Shown here piece by piece: positions 53,993 to 62,156 of a stretch of 64,000 nt of DNA. The notes beneath the pieces were generated by a model, which was given only the letters and a program-made list of their open reading frames with translations, made no database searches and was not told where the DNA came from. The stretch's first letter is position 1; each line of letters begins with the position of its first letter. The translations under genes were made by a program, and so were the position numbers. This DNA is from Gracilimonas sp031581265 (GTDB lineage Bacteria; Bacteroidota; Rhodothermia; Balneolales; Balneolaceae): contig NZ_JAVLBQ010000008.1 of NCBI RefSeq assembly GCF_031581265.1, positions 1 through 64,000 on the forward strand. Reading direction: 5' to 3'.

Positions 53993-54075
53993 GGCTTTAT
54001 CCTCAAAAATTGAAATGTTCTAAATCACATGTTGAGATTACAAAAAATATCATGTCCGTTTTTTAAAAGTAATTT

Positions 54076-54837
54076 TCAGGAAGTTGGTTCAAAATACTCT
54101 TCAATATTTTCTTTCAGTTTGGCTGCCAATTCTTTGCGGTCGGAAGATTGCTCGGTACGCTCCCCAAACTTGATTTTACAATAAATTTTATGGGTTTGGG
54201 ATGACTTCATCAAATGCTCGAGAAACCCGTGGCGAGCACCAAAAAAACAAACGCTGTCCCGGGCCGGTTCATCTCCCTCAGCTGTTGCATATGAAATGGA
54301 TGCGGTGTGAACCGGAAGTTCTTTATCGGCCGGAAACTGGAGTAAAGAAGCATGAAAAGGTAAAATACCTTCTCCTCCTGATGAAGTGGCCTCCGGGAAA
54401 AAAATCAATCCCTGGTATTCGTTCATGGAAGTAGAAAGCAGCTCGTTTACCCTTTTTACATCGGTCTTCCGTTTTCGATCCACAAAAATAACCCCAACTG
54501 CGTAAACCATATACCCTATAAGAGGCCAGCTCCGAACAGCCTTTTTGGCCACAAAAGTACATTTTAGGCTTAAATAGAGCGGAACTATATCAAGGTAGCT
54601 TAAGTGATTAGAAACTAAGAAAAAAGGGGCTTCGGGAGGTCTTCCCTCCACCTCAACTTCCATATTAAAAATAAAAGCCACACCCTCTGCCCATGTTTGC
54701 ATAAAAAGATTTCGCCATGGTTCATAGGGCCGGCTTAATAATTTAGGAATCAATAATCCAACCCAATAAATACCAAATGTGGTAAGGGTATAGACCAACA
54801 GAAGGACAAGCTTAAAATATCCGCGGATCTTACTCAT
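54076..54837 (-). CDS. lysophospholipid acyltransferase family protein (OlsA/GlsA-like)
   Basis: 253 residues with one N-terminal membrane helix and the PlsC fold. The HX4D catalytic motif is in VSNHLSYLD, and the acceptor motif 'VIFVDRKRK' and 'FFPEATSSGGEGIL' (usually FPEGT) follow. It transfers an acyl chain to a hydroxyl. It starts 29 bases after an OlsB-like N-acyltransferase, the standard order for making ornithine or glycine lipids: OlsB adds the first acyl chain to the amino acid and OlsA adds the second. Which amino acid is used cannot be read from sequence. Confidence 0.87.
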   Translation of the reverse strand: MSKIRGYFKLVLLLVYTLTTFGIYWVGLLIPKLLSRPYEPWRNLFMQTWAEGVAFIFNMEVEVEGRPPEAPFFLVSNHLSYLDIVPLYLSLKCTFVAKKAVRSWPLIGYMVYAVGVIFVDRKRKTDVKRVNELLSTSMNEYQGLIFFPEATSSGGEGILPFHASLLQFPADKELPVHTASISYATAEGDEPARDSVCFFGARHGFLEHLMKSSQTHKIYCKIKFGERTEQSSDRKELAAKLKENIEEYFEPTS

Positions 54838-54866
54838 ACCTTAAGAATTTAATTTATCTGAACGAC

Positions 54867-55625
54867 TTAACCGAAAAACATTTTACGGGTACGATCAGAA
54901 ATTTTCTCCGTATCCATGAATATCATCACATAGAGCAACTCTAACTCATTATGATAGGCCGGCTTGCTGATGAGACTGCAACCGACACTTAAATAGTTTT
55001 GAAGAAGGCCCGGAGCATCAAAATTTTCTTTTTTGGCGATCTCATAATCATCAACATTTTTTTTGTACGGCTCCTTCCCTGATACCTGATATTCACTGTG
55101 AATGACTCCCCGATCTTTGAGTTCTTTATAAATAGCCAATGCATCTTTATCATTACTGGCAGGAATACCTAAACTTCCCAATAAATATCTTTTATCCAAA
55201 GCTTTAAGATATCCGGCAAATCCTTTCCACAATAAGAATAACACTCGTCCACTTCGGTGTTCTTCTTTAATACAAGCACGGCCTACTTCAAAACTTTTTG
55301 AAAGCACCTCCTGCGGTAATTCTTGTAAGTTAAAAAGGCTATCCGAATAGAAACCTTCTCCACTTACAGCCTGTTCATAGGTTTGAAGTCGATAGGTACC
55401 TATTACTCTGTCTTTTTTAATTTCCTTAACAATTAAATGATGACACTGTGCATCGTACTTGTCTTCATCTATAGTTTTTGACGAATCAAATTCTCGTTCC
55501 AGTTCTTTATAAAATACTTCGTACCTGAGTTTTAAAGCCTGTTCAATTTCTTTGTCCGTTCGTGCAATACTCACACGATAGCGATGATTTGAAATATCCG
55601 GTAAAATCTGTTTTTCAGCTTTCAA
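54867..55625 (-). CDS. OlsB/GlsB-like amino acid N-acyltransferase (GNAT fold)
   Basis: 252 residues of the hemolysin-like GNAT family: 'ALKLRYEVFYKELEREFD', 'CHHLIVKEIKKDRVIGTYRLQT' (region about 80-105), 'FEVGRACIKEEHRSGRVLFLLWKG' (region). It transfers a 3-hydroxyacyl group from acyl carrier protein to the amino group of ornithine, glycine or a related amino acid, the first step of phosphorus-free aminolipid synthesis. The start is TTG at 55625; the ATG just upstream reads into TGA. A perfect palindrome lies 57-72 bases upstream. Confidence 0.85.
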   Translation of the reverse strand: MKAEKQILPDISNHRYRVSIARTDKEIEQALKLRYEVFYKELEREFDSSKTIDEDKYDAQCHHLIVKEIKKDRVIGTYRLQTYEQAVSGEGFYSDSLFNLQELPQEVLSKSFEVGRACIKEEHRSGRVLFLLWKGFAGYLKALDKRYLLGSLGIPASNDKDALAIYKELKDRGVIHSEYQVSGKEPYKKNVDDYEIAKKENFDAPGLLQNYLSVGCSLISKPAYHNELELLYVMIFMDTEKISDRTRKMFFG

Positions 55626-55957
55626 TGTTTACTTCACATTTATTTAGGTTAACTGTGTTAAGTTACAGAATTCACAACGTCTTTTACATATGTAAAAATT
55701 CCCAATTGGCAACCCAACCGATTTCAAAATAGTGAGAGTGCTTTAATTACAGATCAGATCATAATTTTTCTTGACCTCATCCAATTACCGCCCAGCGTCC
55801 TTTGAAATTTAACGTTGAAAATATCATTAAATCCGATCATCATTTCAAAAAAATATCTTTGGTGTTTAAAAGTGGTACTCCCTTTTAAATATCAGTATCA
55901 TTGGCGTGACTTGATCTGCATGGTTTAAAACCTTCTTACTGCTAACAAATCCATATT
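55626..55957. promoter_or_regulatory. intergenic spacer with a 16-base perfect palindrome
   Basis: This spacer separates the divergent OlsB-like and MFS genes. It holds no open frame or RNA gene. TTTTACATATGTAAAA at 55682-55697 is a perfect palindrome placed 57 to 72 bases before the OlsB-like start, a usual distance for an operator. The regulator is unknown. Confidence 0.45.
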
Positions 55958-57181
55958 TTGAGCACTCCCGTTAAAAAAGCTAATAACTCTCTACTCAGTG
56001 ATGTTAACCTCTACATCATTTTTGGAATTACCTTAACGGCTGTTATGGGAGTCTCATCCATCGCTCCAGCTTTTCCCGTTATCTCTGATGCCCTGGATGT
56101 TTCAGCGCAGAGAATTGGCCTCTTAATTACTTTCTTCACCCTTCCCGGCATTTTTATAACCCCTATACTTGGGCTTTTGGCCGACCGATATGGCCGTAAA
56201 ATTGTATTGGTTCCATCTCTATTTCTCTTTGGAATTGCCGGAACGGCTTGTGCTTTTACTACCGACTTCGAAACCATGCTTTTCTTTCGTGCATTACAGG
56301 GGATGGGCAGTGCCTCACTGGGAGCGCTAAATCTAACCCTGATCGGGGATCTGTATTCGGGAAATGACCGTGCTACTGCTATGGGATATAATGGCAGTGT
56401 GTTGAGTATAGGAACAGCTTTTTATCCTGCTGTGGGTGGAGCGGTTGCTCTGTTGGGTTGGCATTATCCATTTTTCCTGAGCTTGTTGGCTATTCCGGTC
56501 GGACTTTTTGTATTAACCTCGCTTGAAAAAACAGGTTCCTCCGGCGGACTTAACATTTCAGAAATTTTTTCTAGTGTTGCCTCCTCGCTCGTCTCCAAAA
56601 AAGTGATTCCATTATTTGTTGGTATTTTTCTCACCTTTATTATGCTATATGGAGGATATATCACCTACTTCACCATTTTACTGGATGAAAAATTCAGTCA
56701 GAACTCGTTTTGGATTGGCATCATCCTTTCGGGCTCTTCTTTTATGACCGCCTATGCTTCTTCACAGCTTGGCAAACTGACACAGCGTTTTTCTGAAGTT
56801 AATTTAATCCGAACGGCCGCTGTTCTTTACCTCTCCATATTCTTATTCATTCCCCAAATTGAAAACATCTGGTGGTTTGCCCTGCCCGTCGCCGTTTTTG
56901 GAGCTGCACAAGGAATAAATATCCCCAGCATTCTAAACTTACTTACCGGCTACGCCGATAAAGAATATCGAGCGGCTTTTCTCTCCGTGAACTGGGTGGT
57001 AATGAGAACGGGGCAGGCCCTCGGTCCATACTTGTTGGGCTTGGTCTACGCCTTCATCAGTCTTGATGCTACTTTTTATGCCTCAGCCATAGCTGCAGGA
57101 ATATTTGTCCTATGCTCCTTCTTTTTTATGAAAAAGGACTGGTATTCGGCTGAAGATGTAAGCACCATTGAACCTCTTTGA
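55958..57181 (+). CDS. MFS transporter (drug-efflux-like)
   Basis: A 407-residue twelve-helix transporter. 'GLLADRYGRKIVLVPSLFLF' carries the MFS signature A (D-R-x-G-R-K) between helices 2 and 3. 'FFRALQGMGSASLGALNLTL' resembles signature C of drug/proton antiporters. Efflux is therefore likely, with unknown substrate. It starts with TTG at 55958 (MSTPVKKANN). It is divergent from the aminolipid pair. Confidence 0.88.
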   Translation: MSTPVKKANNSLLSDVNLYIIFGITLTAVMGVSSIAPAFPVISDALDVSAQRIGLLITFFTLPGIFITPILGLLADRYGRKIVLVPSLFLFGIAGTACAFTTDFETMLFFRALQGMGSASLGALNLTLIGDLYSGNDRATAMGYNGSVLSIGTAFYPAVGGAVALLGWHYPFFLSLLAIPVGLFVLTSLEKTGSSGGLNISEIFSSVASSLVSKKVIPLFVGIFLTFIMLYGGYITYFTILLDEKFSQNSFWIGIILSGSSFMTAYASSQLGKLTQRFSEVNLIRTAAVLYLSIFLFIPQIENIWWFALPVAVFGAAQGINIPSILNLLTGYADKEYRAAFLSVNWVVMRTGQALGPYLLGLVYAFISLDATFYASAIAAGIFVLCSFFFMKKDWYSAEDVSTIEPL

Positions 57182-57311
57182 TTACAACATTTTTTCCTCA
57201 ATTCTGTACATCCGTCTCATAGGGTATATCAAATAATCTCCCCGAACCCATCCTCTTGCAGACTTGTTGTACACTCAGAATAAGTAATCATAAAATAAAT
57301 TATTTCATAAC

Positions 57312-58268
57312 ATGAGTGAACAAATGAAAGCCACTTATATTGAAGAATATGGTGATCTGGCAAACATTAAAACAGGAGAACTTGATAAACCGGAAGCTAA
57401 AGAAGGAGAGGTTTTAATTCGGGTAAGATCAGCCGGTGTAAATCCTGTTGATGCTGCCATAGCTCGAGGAATGCTAAAAGATGCCATCCTCGGAAAGTTT
57501 CCTTTAATACCCGGATGGGATGTAGCAGGTGTAGTGGAAGAAGTCGGCCATTCCGTTAGTCGTTTTAGCCCTGGTGACGAGGTTTATGCCTATGCTCGCC
57601 GCCCAAAAATTCAACACGGAACTTTTGCTGAATATGTGAGCTTACCGGAATCTTATATAGCTGAACGGCCAACCAATATTTCTATGGAAGAATCAGGGGG
57701 AATTCCATTAGTAGGATTAACAGCCTATCAATCCATTTTTGATTTTGGAGGACTCAAAAATGATCAAACTTTATTGATTTTAGGGGCCTCAGGAGGAGTT
57801 GGCACGTTAGCTATTCAATTGGCAAAATCTGTGGGAGCCAACGTAATTGGTGTAGCGAGTGAAGCGAATCACGAGTATATGAAAGAGCTCGGAGCTGATA
57901 TCACTATTGATTACAAAGATAATCACTTGGGAGAGGCCGTTAAAAATGCTCATCCTGAAGGAGTTGATCTTATCTTTCATTGTTCACGAGGAGATTCTTT
58001 TGCACAAGTAATGGAAACCAGCGTACTTAAAGACGGCGGGAGAGTGGCCTCCATCACTAATAGCAATCCTGATATCAATGAGGATATTGATTTCAAATAT
58101 GTGTTTGTAGAACCAAATGCGGAACAGTTAGAGCATATAGCTGCCCTTGCCGATAACAGTAAAATTAAAGTCCCGGTCTCGGAAACTTATTCCCTGAAAG
58201 AAGTTGGGCAGGCTCTTCAAGAAATCGAAAAGCTTCACACAAGAGGGAAGCTGATCATCACTCCTTAA
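57312..58268 (+). CDS. NADP-dependent oxidoreductase, zinc-free MDR/quinone reductase type
   Basis: 318 residues of the medium-chain dehydrogenase/reductase fold. The GroES-like N-terminal domain carries 'GVNPVDAAIARGML' and 'IPGWDVAGVVEEVG'. The nucleotide loop is 'LILGASGGVGTLAIQLAKSVGA'-type (GxxGGVG near residue 160). No zinc ligand cysteines are present. Such proteins reduce quinones or alkenals with NADPH. A strong terminator follows. Confidence 0.92.
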   Translation: MSEQMKATYIEEYGDLANIKTGELDKPEAKEGEVLIRVRSAGVNPVDAAIARGMLKDAILGKFPLIPGWDVAGVVEEVGHSVSRFSPGDEVYAYARRPKIQHGTFAEYVSLPESYIAERPTNISMEESGGIPLVGLTAYQSIFDFGGLKNDQTLLILGASGGVGTLAIQLAKSVGANVIGVASEANHEYMKELGADITIDYKDNHLGEAVKNAHPEGVDLIFHCSRGDSFAQVMETSVLKDGGRVASITNSNPDINEDIDFKYVFVEPNAEQLEHIAALADNSKIKVPVSETYSLKEVGQALQEIEKLHTRGKLIITP

Positions 58269-58289
58269 AAAATCATCAACAGAAATTAC

Positions 58290-58321
58290 AGAGCCAGTCC
58301 TGCGGACTGGCTCTTTTTTTA
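58290..58321 (+). terminator. intrinsic terminator after the oxidoreductase gene
   Basis: AGAGCCAGTCC (58290-58300) pairs perfectly with GGACTGGCTCT (58304-58314) around TGC, followed by seven T. Confidence 0.92.
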
Positions 58322-58390
58322 TACCTGTCATAAAGCCAAAGCTATGCAATGAGGATTAAAAAGTCCTTAAACCAAATGCTTTCTCCCTTT

Positions 58391-58419
58391 TTGTAATACC
58401 CCTTTCAGCATCGTATAAT
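58391..58419 (+). promoter_or_regulatory. sigma-70-like promoter of the gamma-glutamyltransferase gene
   Basis: TTGTAA (58391-58396), a 17-base spacer, then a perfect TATAAT (58414-58419), with the ATG 31 bases further on at 58451. The good match is unusual for this lineage, where TAnnTTTG boxes are expected. Confidence 0.6.
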
Positions 58420-58450
58420 CTGATGATCTATTAATTTTATTGAACTACCC

Positions 58451-60187
58451 ATGAGACGATTACTAACTTCCCTTACATTTACATTTGTTCTATTTCTGCT
58501 AATCCCCACCGAACAGTTACAAGCCCAAATTGACCGCGAAGCCGGCAATCAAATCTCAACCCGATCCGAGGTTATTGCTGAGCGTGGGATGGTAGCTACC
58601 AGTCAGCCGCTTGCTACCCAAGTAGGCTTGCAAATTCTTCGAAACGGAGGAAATGCCATTGATGCAGCCATCGGAGCAAATGCAGCTATGGGGCTCATGG
58701 AACCCACCGGAAATGGCATCGGCGGTGACCTCTTTGCTATAATTTGGCATGAGGAAAGTGGTCAGTTATATGCACTCAATGCCAGTGGTCGTTCTCCGCG
58801 CGGACTGTCCTACGACCGACTTATGGAGATCTTAGATGAAAAAGGAGCGAACAGTATTCCGGCTTATGATCTGCTATCGGTTTCCGTACCAGGAGCTGTA
58901 GATGGATGGTTTGAAATGCACGAACGATTTGGCTCTGCCGATATGAGTGATATATTATCGGAACCCATCTGGTATGCCGAAAATGGATTTCCGGTCAGTG
59001 AAGCTATCTCTGCTTCATGGAGAGGAAGTGCCCGCTTTTTGAGCAATCAACCCGGAGCTTTTGAAGAAACTTTTACTATTGACGGGCGCGGACCTGAAAA
59101 GGGAGAAATCTTTCGCAATCCTGATCTTGGAAATACCTTTCGCTTACTGGCCGAACAGGGCCGTGATGCTTTTTATCGTGGTGAAATAGCCGAAAAAATT
59201 GATGCCTGGATGCGAGAAAATGACGGCTACCTGCGGTACGAAGATTTTGACCAACATCGCTCTGAATGGGTAGAACCAAAAACGGTGAACTACCGTGGGT
59301 ATGATGTGTACCAAGTGGGCGGAAATGTGCAGGGAACAGCCGTTTTGCAAATGCTGAATATTTTGGAAGGATTTGATCTCGCCGAAACCGGCTTTGGAAC
59401 CGCTGAAACGCTACACCTTATGATCGAAGCCAAGAAAATTGCTTTTGAAGACCGCGCCAAGCATTATGCCGATCCCGATTTCCAGGATGTTCCATATGAG
59501 GTTTTGCTTTCCAAAGAATATGCCGCCGAACGACGTGAACTAATTGGGGAAAGAGCCCGGCGAGACCTCACCACCGGAGTTGATGTTTTAGAAGATGGCG
59601 ATACTATTTATTTAACTACAGCCGATTCGGAAGGAAATATGGTTTCTTTAATTCAAAGTAATTTCCGGGGAATGGGAACCGGGTTTGTAGTTCCCGGAAC
59701 GGGATTCAGCTTTCAAAATCGTGGCGAATTATTTTCACTTGATCCAAATCATCCTAATGTCTATGCGCCGGGTAAGCGACCATTTCATACCATAATTCCC
59801 GGTTTTGTGATGAAAGACGGTGAGCCCATTATGAGTTTTGGAAACATGGGTGGCGCCTATCAACCCATAGGGCACGTAAGTATTCTCACCAATGTCATCG
59901 ATTTTGGAATGAACATCCAACAAGCCGGCGATGCCTTTCGCTGGGAACACTCCGGCTCCACCCAACCCACGGACGACCTCGATGACAAACTCACCAATTC
60001 CGGTTTAGTAAGTATTGAATCCGGTGTGGATTTTGGAGTTGTTCGAAAACTGCGTCAAATGGGCCATAACATACAAATCGGAGGCAGCTTCTTCGGCCGC
60101 TTCCAGGCCATCATGCGCGACCACGAGCACGGTGTTTATTTTGGTGCTTCGGAGTCGAGAGTGGATGGTCAGGCTGCGGGGTATTGA
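58451..60187 (+). CDS. ggt: secreted gamma-glutamyltransferase
   Basis: A 578-residue Ntn hydrolase made as a proenzyme and cut before the catalytic threonine. The signal peptide ends near 'EQLQAQ'. 'GGNAIDAAIGANAAMGLMEP' and 'GNGIGGDLFAI' are the large-subunit signatures. The nucleophile should be T385 in GDTIYLTTADSEGN; the usual second Thr is Ile here. The small subunit contains 'FSFQNRGELFSLDPNHPN' and ends 'ESRVDGQAAGY' as expected. It removes gamma-glutamyl groups from glutathione and peptides in the periplasm. Confidence 0.93.
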   Translation: MRRLLTSLTFTFVLFLLIPTEQLQAQIDREAGNQISTRSEVIAERGMVATSQPLATQVGLQILRNGGNAIDAAIGANAAMGLMEPTGNGIGGDLFAIIWHEESGQLYALNASGRSPRGLSYDRLMEILDEKGANSIPAYDLLSVSVPGAVDGWFEMHERFGSADMSDILSEPIWYAENGFPVSEAISASWRGSARFLSNQPGAFEETFTIDGRGPEKGEIFRNPDLGNTFRLLAEQGRDAFYRGEIAEKIDAWMRENDGYLRYEDFDQHRSEWVEPKTVNYRGYDVYQVGGNVQGTAVLQMLNILEGFDLAETGFGTAETLHLMIEAKKIAFEDRAKHYADPDFQDVPYEVLLSKEYAAERRELIGERARRDLTTGVDVLEDGDTIYLTTADSEGNMVSLIQSNFRGMGTGFVVPGTGFSFQNRGELFSLDPNHPNVYAPGKRPFHTIIPGFVMKDGEPIMSFGNMGGAYQPIGHVSILTNVIDFGMNIQQAGDAFRWEHSGSTQPTDDLDDKLTNSGLVSIESGVDFGVVRKLRQMGHNIQIGGSFFGRFQAIMRDHEHGVYFGASESRVDGQAAGY

Positions 60188-60249
60188 GGTTGCTTTTTTC
60201 ATGAAAAGCCGAAGCTTAGCAGCAAGTGTAAAGCCTTAACCGAATAGAT

Positions 60250-60282
60250 AACCCTCCAAGTATTTAGACTTTTTGGAGGGTT
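60250..60282. repeat. REP-like hairpin after ggt
   Basis: AACCCTCCAA (60250-60259) pairs with TTGGAGGGTT (60273-60282). The loop begins GTATTTA, as in the first hairpin of the RAYT-flanking REP blocks, so this is a distant family member. It has no T run but could still limit read-through. Confidence 0.6.
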
Positions 60283-60358
60283 AATCAACAGAGATATTAA
60301 AATGCTAATGGTGTTAGATATTATATGGTCACAATTACTTCACCGCAAGATCAATCCA

Positions 60359-61879
60359 TTACTTGATCAACATTAGCTTTCTCGTTTCTGTGAAATCACC
60401 GGCTTCAATGCGGTAAATATAAGTGCCGGAGGATAATGAAGAAGCATCAAACGAGACAGTATGAACACCGGCGGACTGCCGTTCCTTTACCAATGCTGTT
60501 ACCTCTCGACCTAATAAATCATACACAGCTAAACGAACTTCGGCAACCTCCGGTATAGCATATTTTGTGGTAGTAGAAGGATTAAAAGGATTAGGATAAT
60601 TCTGCTCAAGTGCAAAATGTTCCGGAATGGCATCGTTTTTGTTTTCGGTATTTGTGGCAGTGGTTTTTCCGCCATCAGTAATCGTCCAACCAAATTCATC
60701 AATTATTTTTTGACGAGCTTCTTCGGCTGCTTCGGTATATTCGCTATTTCCGGCATGAAAATTTGCATCTCGCGTTAGGTCCATTCCACTCCACCCAATT
60801 AGCAAAGCATCATAATTTTCAGTTGAAAGTTTAGCTCCTTCGAGAAAACCTTCCAAGCCGGCTCCACTATAATGCAGGAGATTAGTGATATACCAATTGC
60901 TAAGATCAGCGTCAAATGATTCTGCTCCCGCAAACATCCTTTCCATATTTCTCACTTTGCTTACACTCCAGCTGCTAAGGTCAGCATTAAACAATTCGGC
61001 ACCAAAAAACATCTTTTCCATTCTTGTTACTTTACTTACATCCCAAATGCTCAAATCTCCTTTGAAAGATTTTGCACTGTGAAACATATTGGCCATAGTT
61101 GTTACATTGCTCACATCCCAATTACTCAGATCTGCGTTAAAAGAGCTAGCGCCATAAAACGTTCTTTCCATATTAGTAACACTACTCACATCCCAATTGC
61201 TCAAATCTCTATTAAATGATTCAGCTAAATTGAACATACCTCCGAGATCTTCTACACTGCTTACATCCCAAGTACTTATGTTTCCATTGAAGGAACTAGC
61301 ACCGGAAAAAGCTCCTCTCATAGTTGTTACGTTGCTCACATCCCAGTTACTCAAGTCCCCATTGAAAGATTTAGCACCGGTAAACATTCCTTCCATATTT
61401 GTTACTTGACTCAAATTGGGCACATCGGTAGCATTGTATATCATATTTTCAGCACTCCAAAAAGCACCTCTCATACTTTCCCAAACTACATCCCCCCACT
61501 GGTCAATACTTTGTAGCTTGACAGCGTTTTCCTTTTCATATTCAGATGCACTATAAGATTCTACAATTTGAAAATGCGGGAAAACTCCACTTATTCGTAC
61601 AGTATAAGTGCCAGCCTCAATATACAAATGTGATCGGTCGGGGTCGTCTCCGGTAACCGTTTCTTCATTGCCATCGCCCCAATCAACGCGAAAATTAAAA
61701 TCAGTAATTTCGTCTCCACCACCGGTAGGAATAAATATATACTCATTGGCAGTAGTTGTTTGCCAAGTTGTAATGAATTGATCATCCTGAGCTCGAACGC
61801 TATCAACCCCGCAATACATGATCATAAAAAGTAATAGAAAAGTGGCGCGTAAATGAAGTCTACTTATCAGGGTTTTCAT
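60359..61879 (-). CDS. BspA-type (DUF285) repeat surface protein with C-terminal sorting domain
   Basis: 506 residues. A signal peptide ends near 'VDSVRA'. An Ig/PKD-like domain ('VDWGDGNEETVTGDDPDRSH', about 65-84) comes next. Seven 25-residue repeats follow at 162-336, each like MxxMFxGAxSFNxDLSNWDVSNVT. These are the BspA/DUF285 surface repeats used in adhesion and binding. The end carries 'LEQNYPNPFNPST', 'VYDLLGREV' and 'GTYIYRIEAGDFTETRKLML', the standard type-A sorting (T9SS-like) domain. The protein is therefore exported to the cell surface. Confidence 0.92.
   Translation of the reverse strand: MKTLISRLHLRATFLLLFMIMYCGVDSVRAQDDQFITTWQTTTANEYIFIPTGGGDEITDFNFRVDWGDGNEETVTGDDPDRSHLYIEAGTYTVRISGVFPHFQIVESYSASEYEKENAVKLQSIDQWGDVVWESMRGAFWSAENMIYNATDVPNLSQVTNMEGMFTGAKSFNGDLSNWDVSNVTTMRGAFSGASSFNGNISTWDVSSVEDLGGMFNLAESFNRDLSNWDVSSVTNMERTFYGASSFNADLSNWDVSNVTTMANMFHSAKSFKGDLSIWDVSKVTRMEKMFFGAELFNADLSSWSVSKVRNMERMFAGAESFDADLSNWYITNLLHYSGAGLEGFLEGAKLSTENYDALLIGWSGMDLTRDANFHAGNSEYTEAAEEARQKIIDEFGWTITDGGKTTATNTENKNDAIPEHFALEQNYPNPFNPSTTTKYAIPEVAEVRLAVYDLLGREVTALVKERQSAGVHTVSFDASSLSSGTYIYRIEAGDFTETRKLMLIK
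60872..61396 (-). repeat. seven tandem 75-bp coding repeats (25 residues each)
   Basis: These bases encode the seven BspA/DUF285 units of the surface protein. The DNA of neighbouring units is similar (for example recurring CATCCCAATTGCT and CACATCCCA in the + strand), so slippage or recombination could change unit number. Confidence 0.85.
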
Positions 61880-62093
61880 AGCAGTTCTATTTAAGTTTAT
61901 ATTTTAATTCATTATCGTCCGATTATTTTTAAAAATATAATTATACCTGTGCTCATAGACATCTAAAGAGGGTTTTCCCTTTAATCTTTAACTCTCTTAT
62001 TCTACTATTAAAATACAAAATTTCGCCCTGATTTACCACGTTTCACCCCATTATTTTATCCTTTAAACGAAGCTCCAAATTAGCAATAAGAAG

Positions 62094-62131
62094 CAAAAAA
62101 GCCCTGACATCATTAGTGATGAGCAGGGCTT
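62094..62131 (-). terminator. intrinsic terminator after the M14 peptidase gene
   Basis: AAGCCCTG (62099-62106) pairs with CAGGGCTT (62124-62131), with an inner CATCA/TGATG stem. On the minus strand six T follow. Confidence 0.85.
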
Positions 62132-62156
62132 ATACATGACTACAAAAAGAGAAAAA

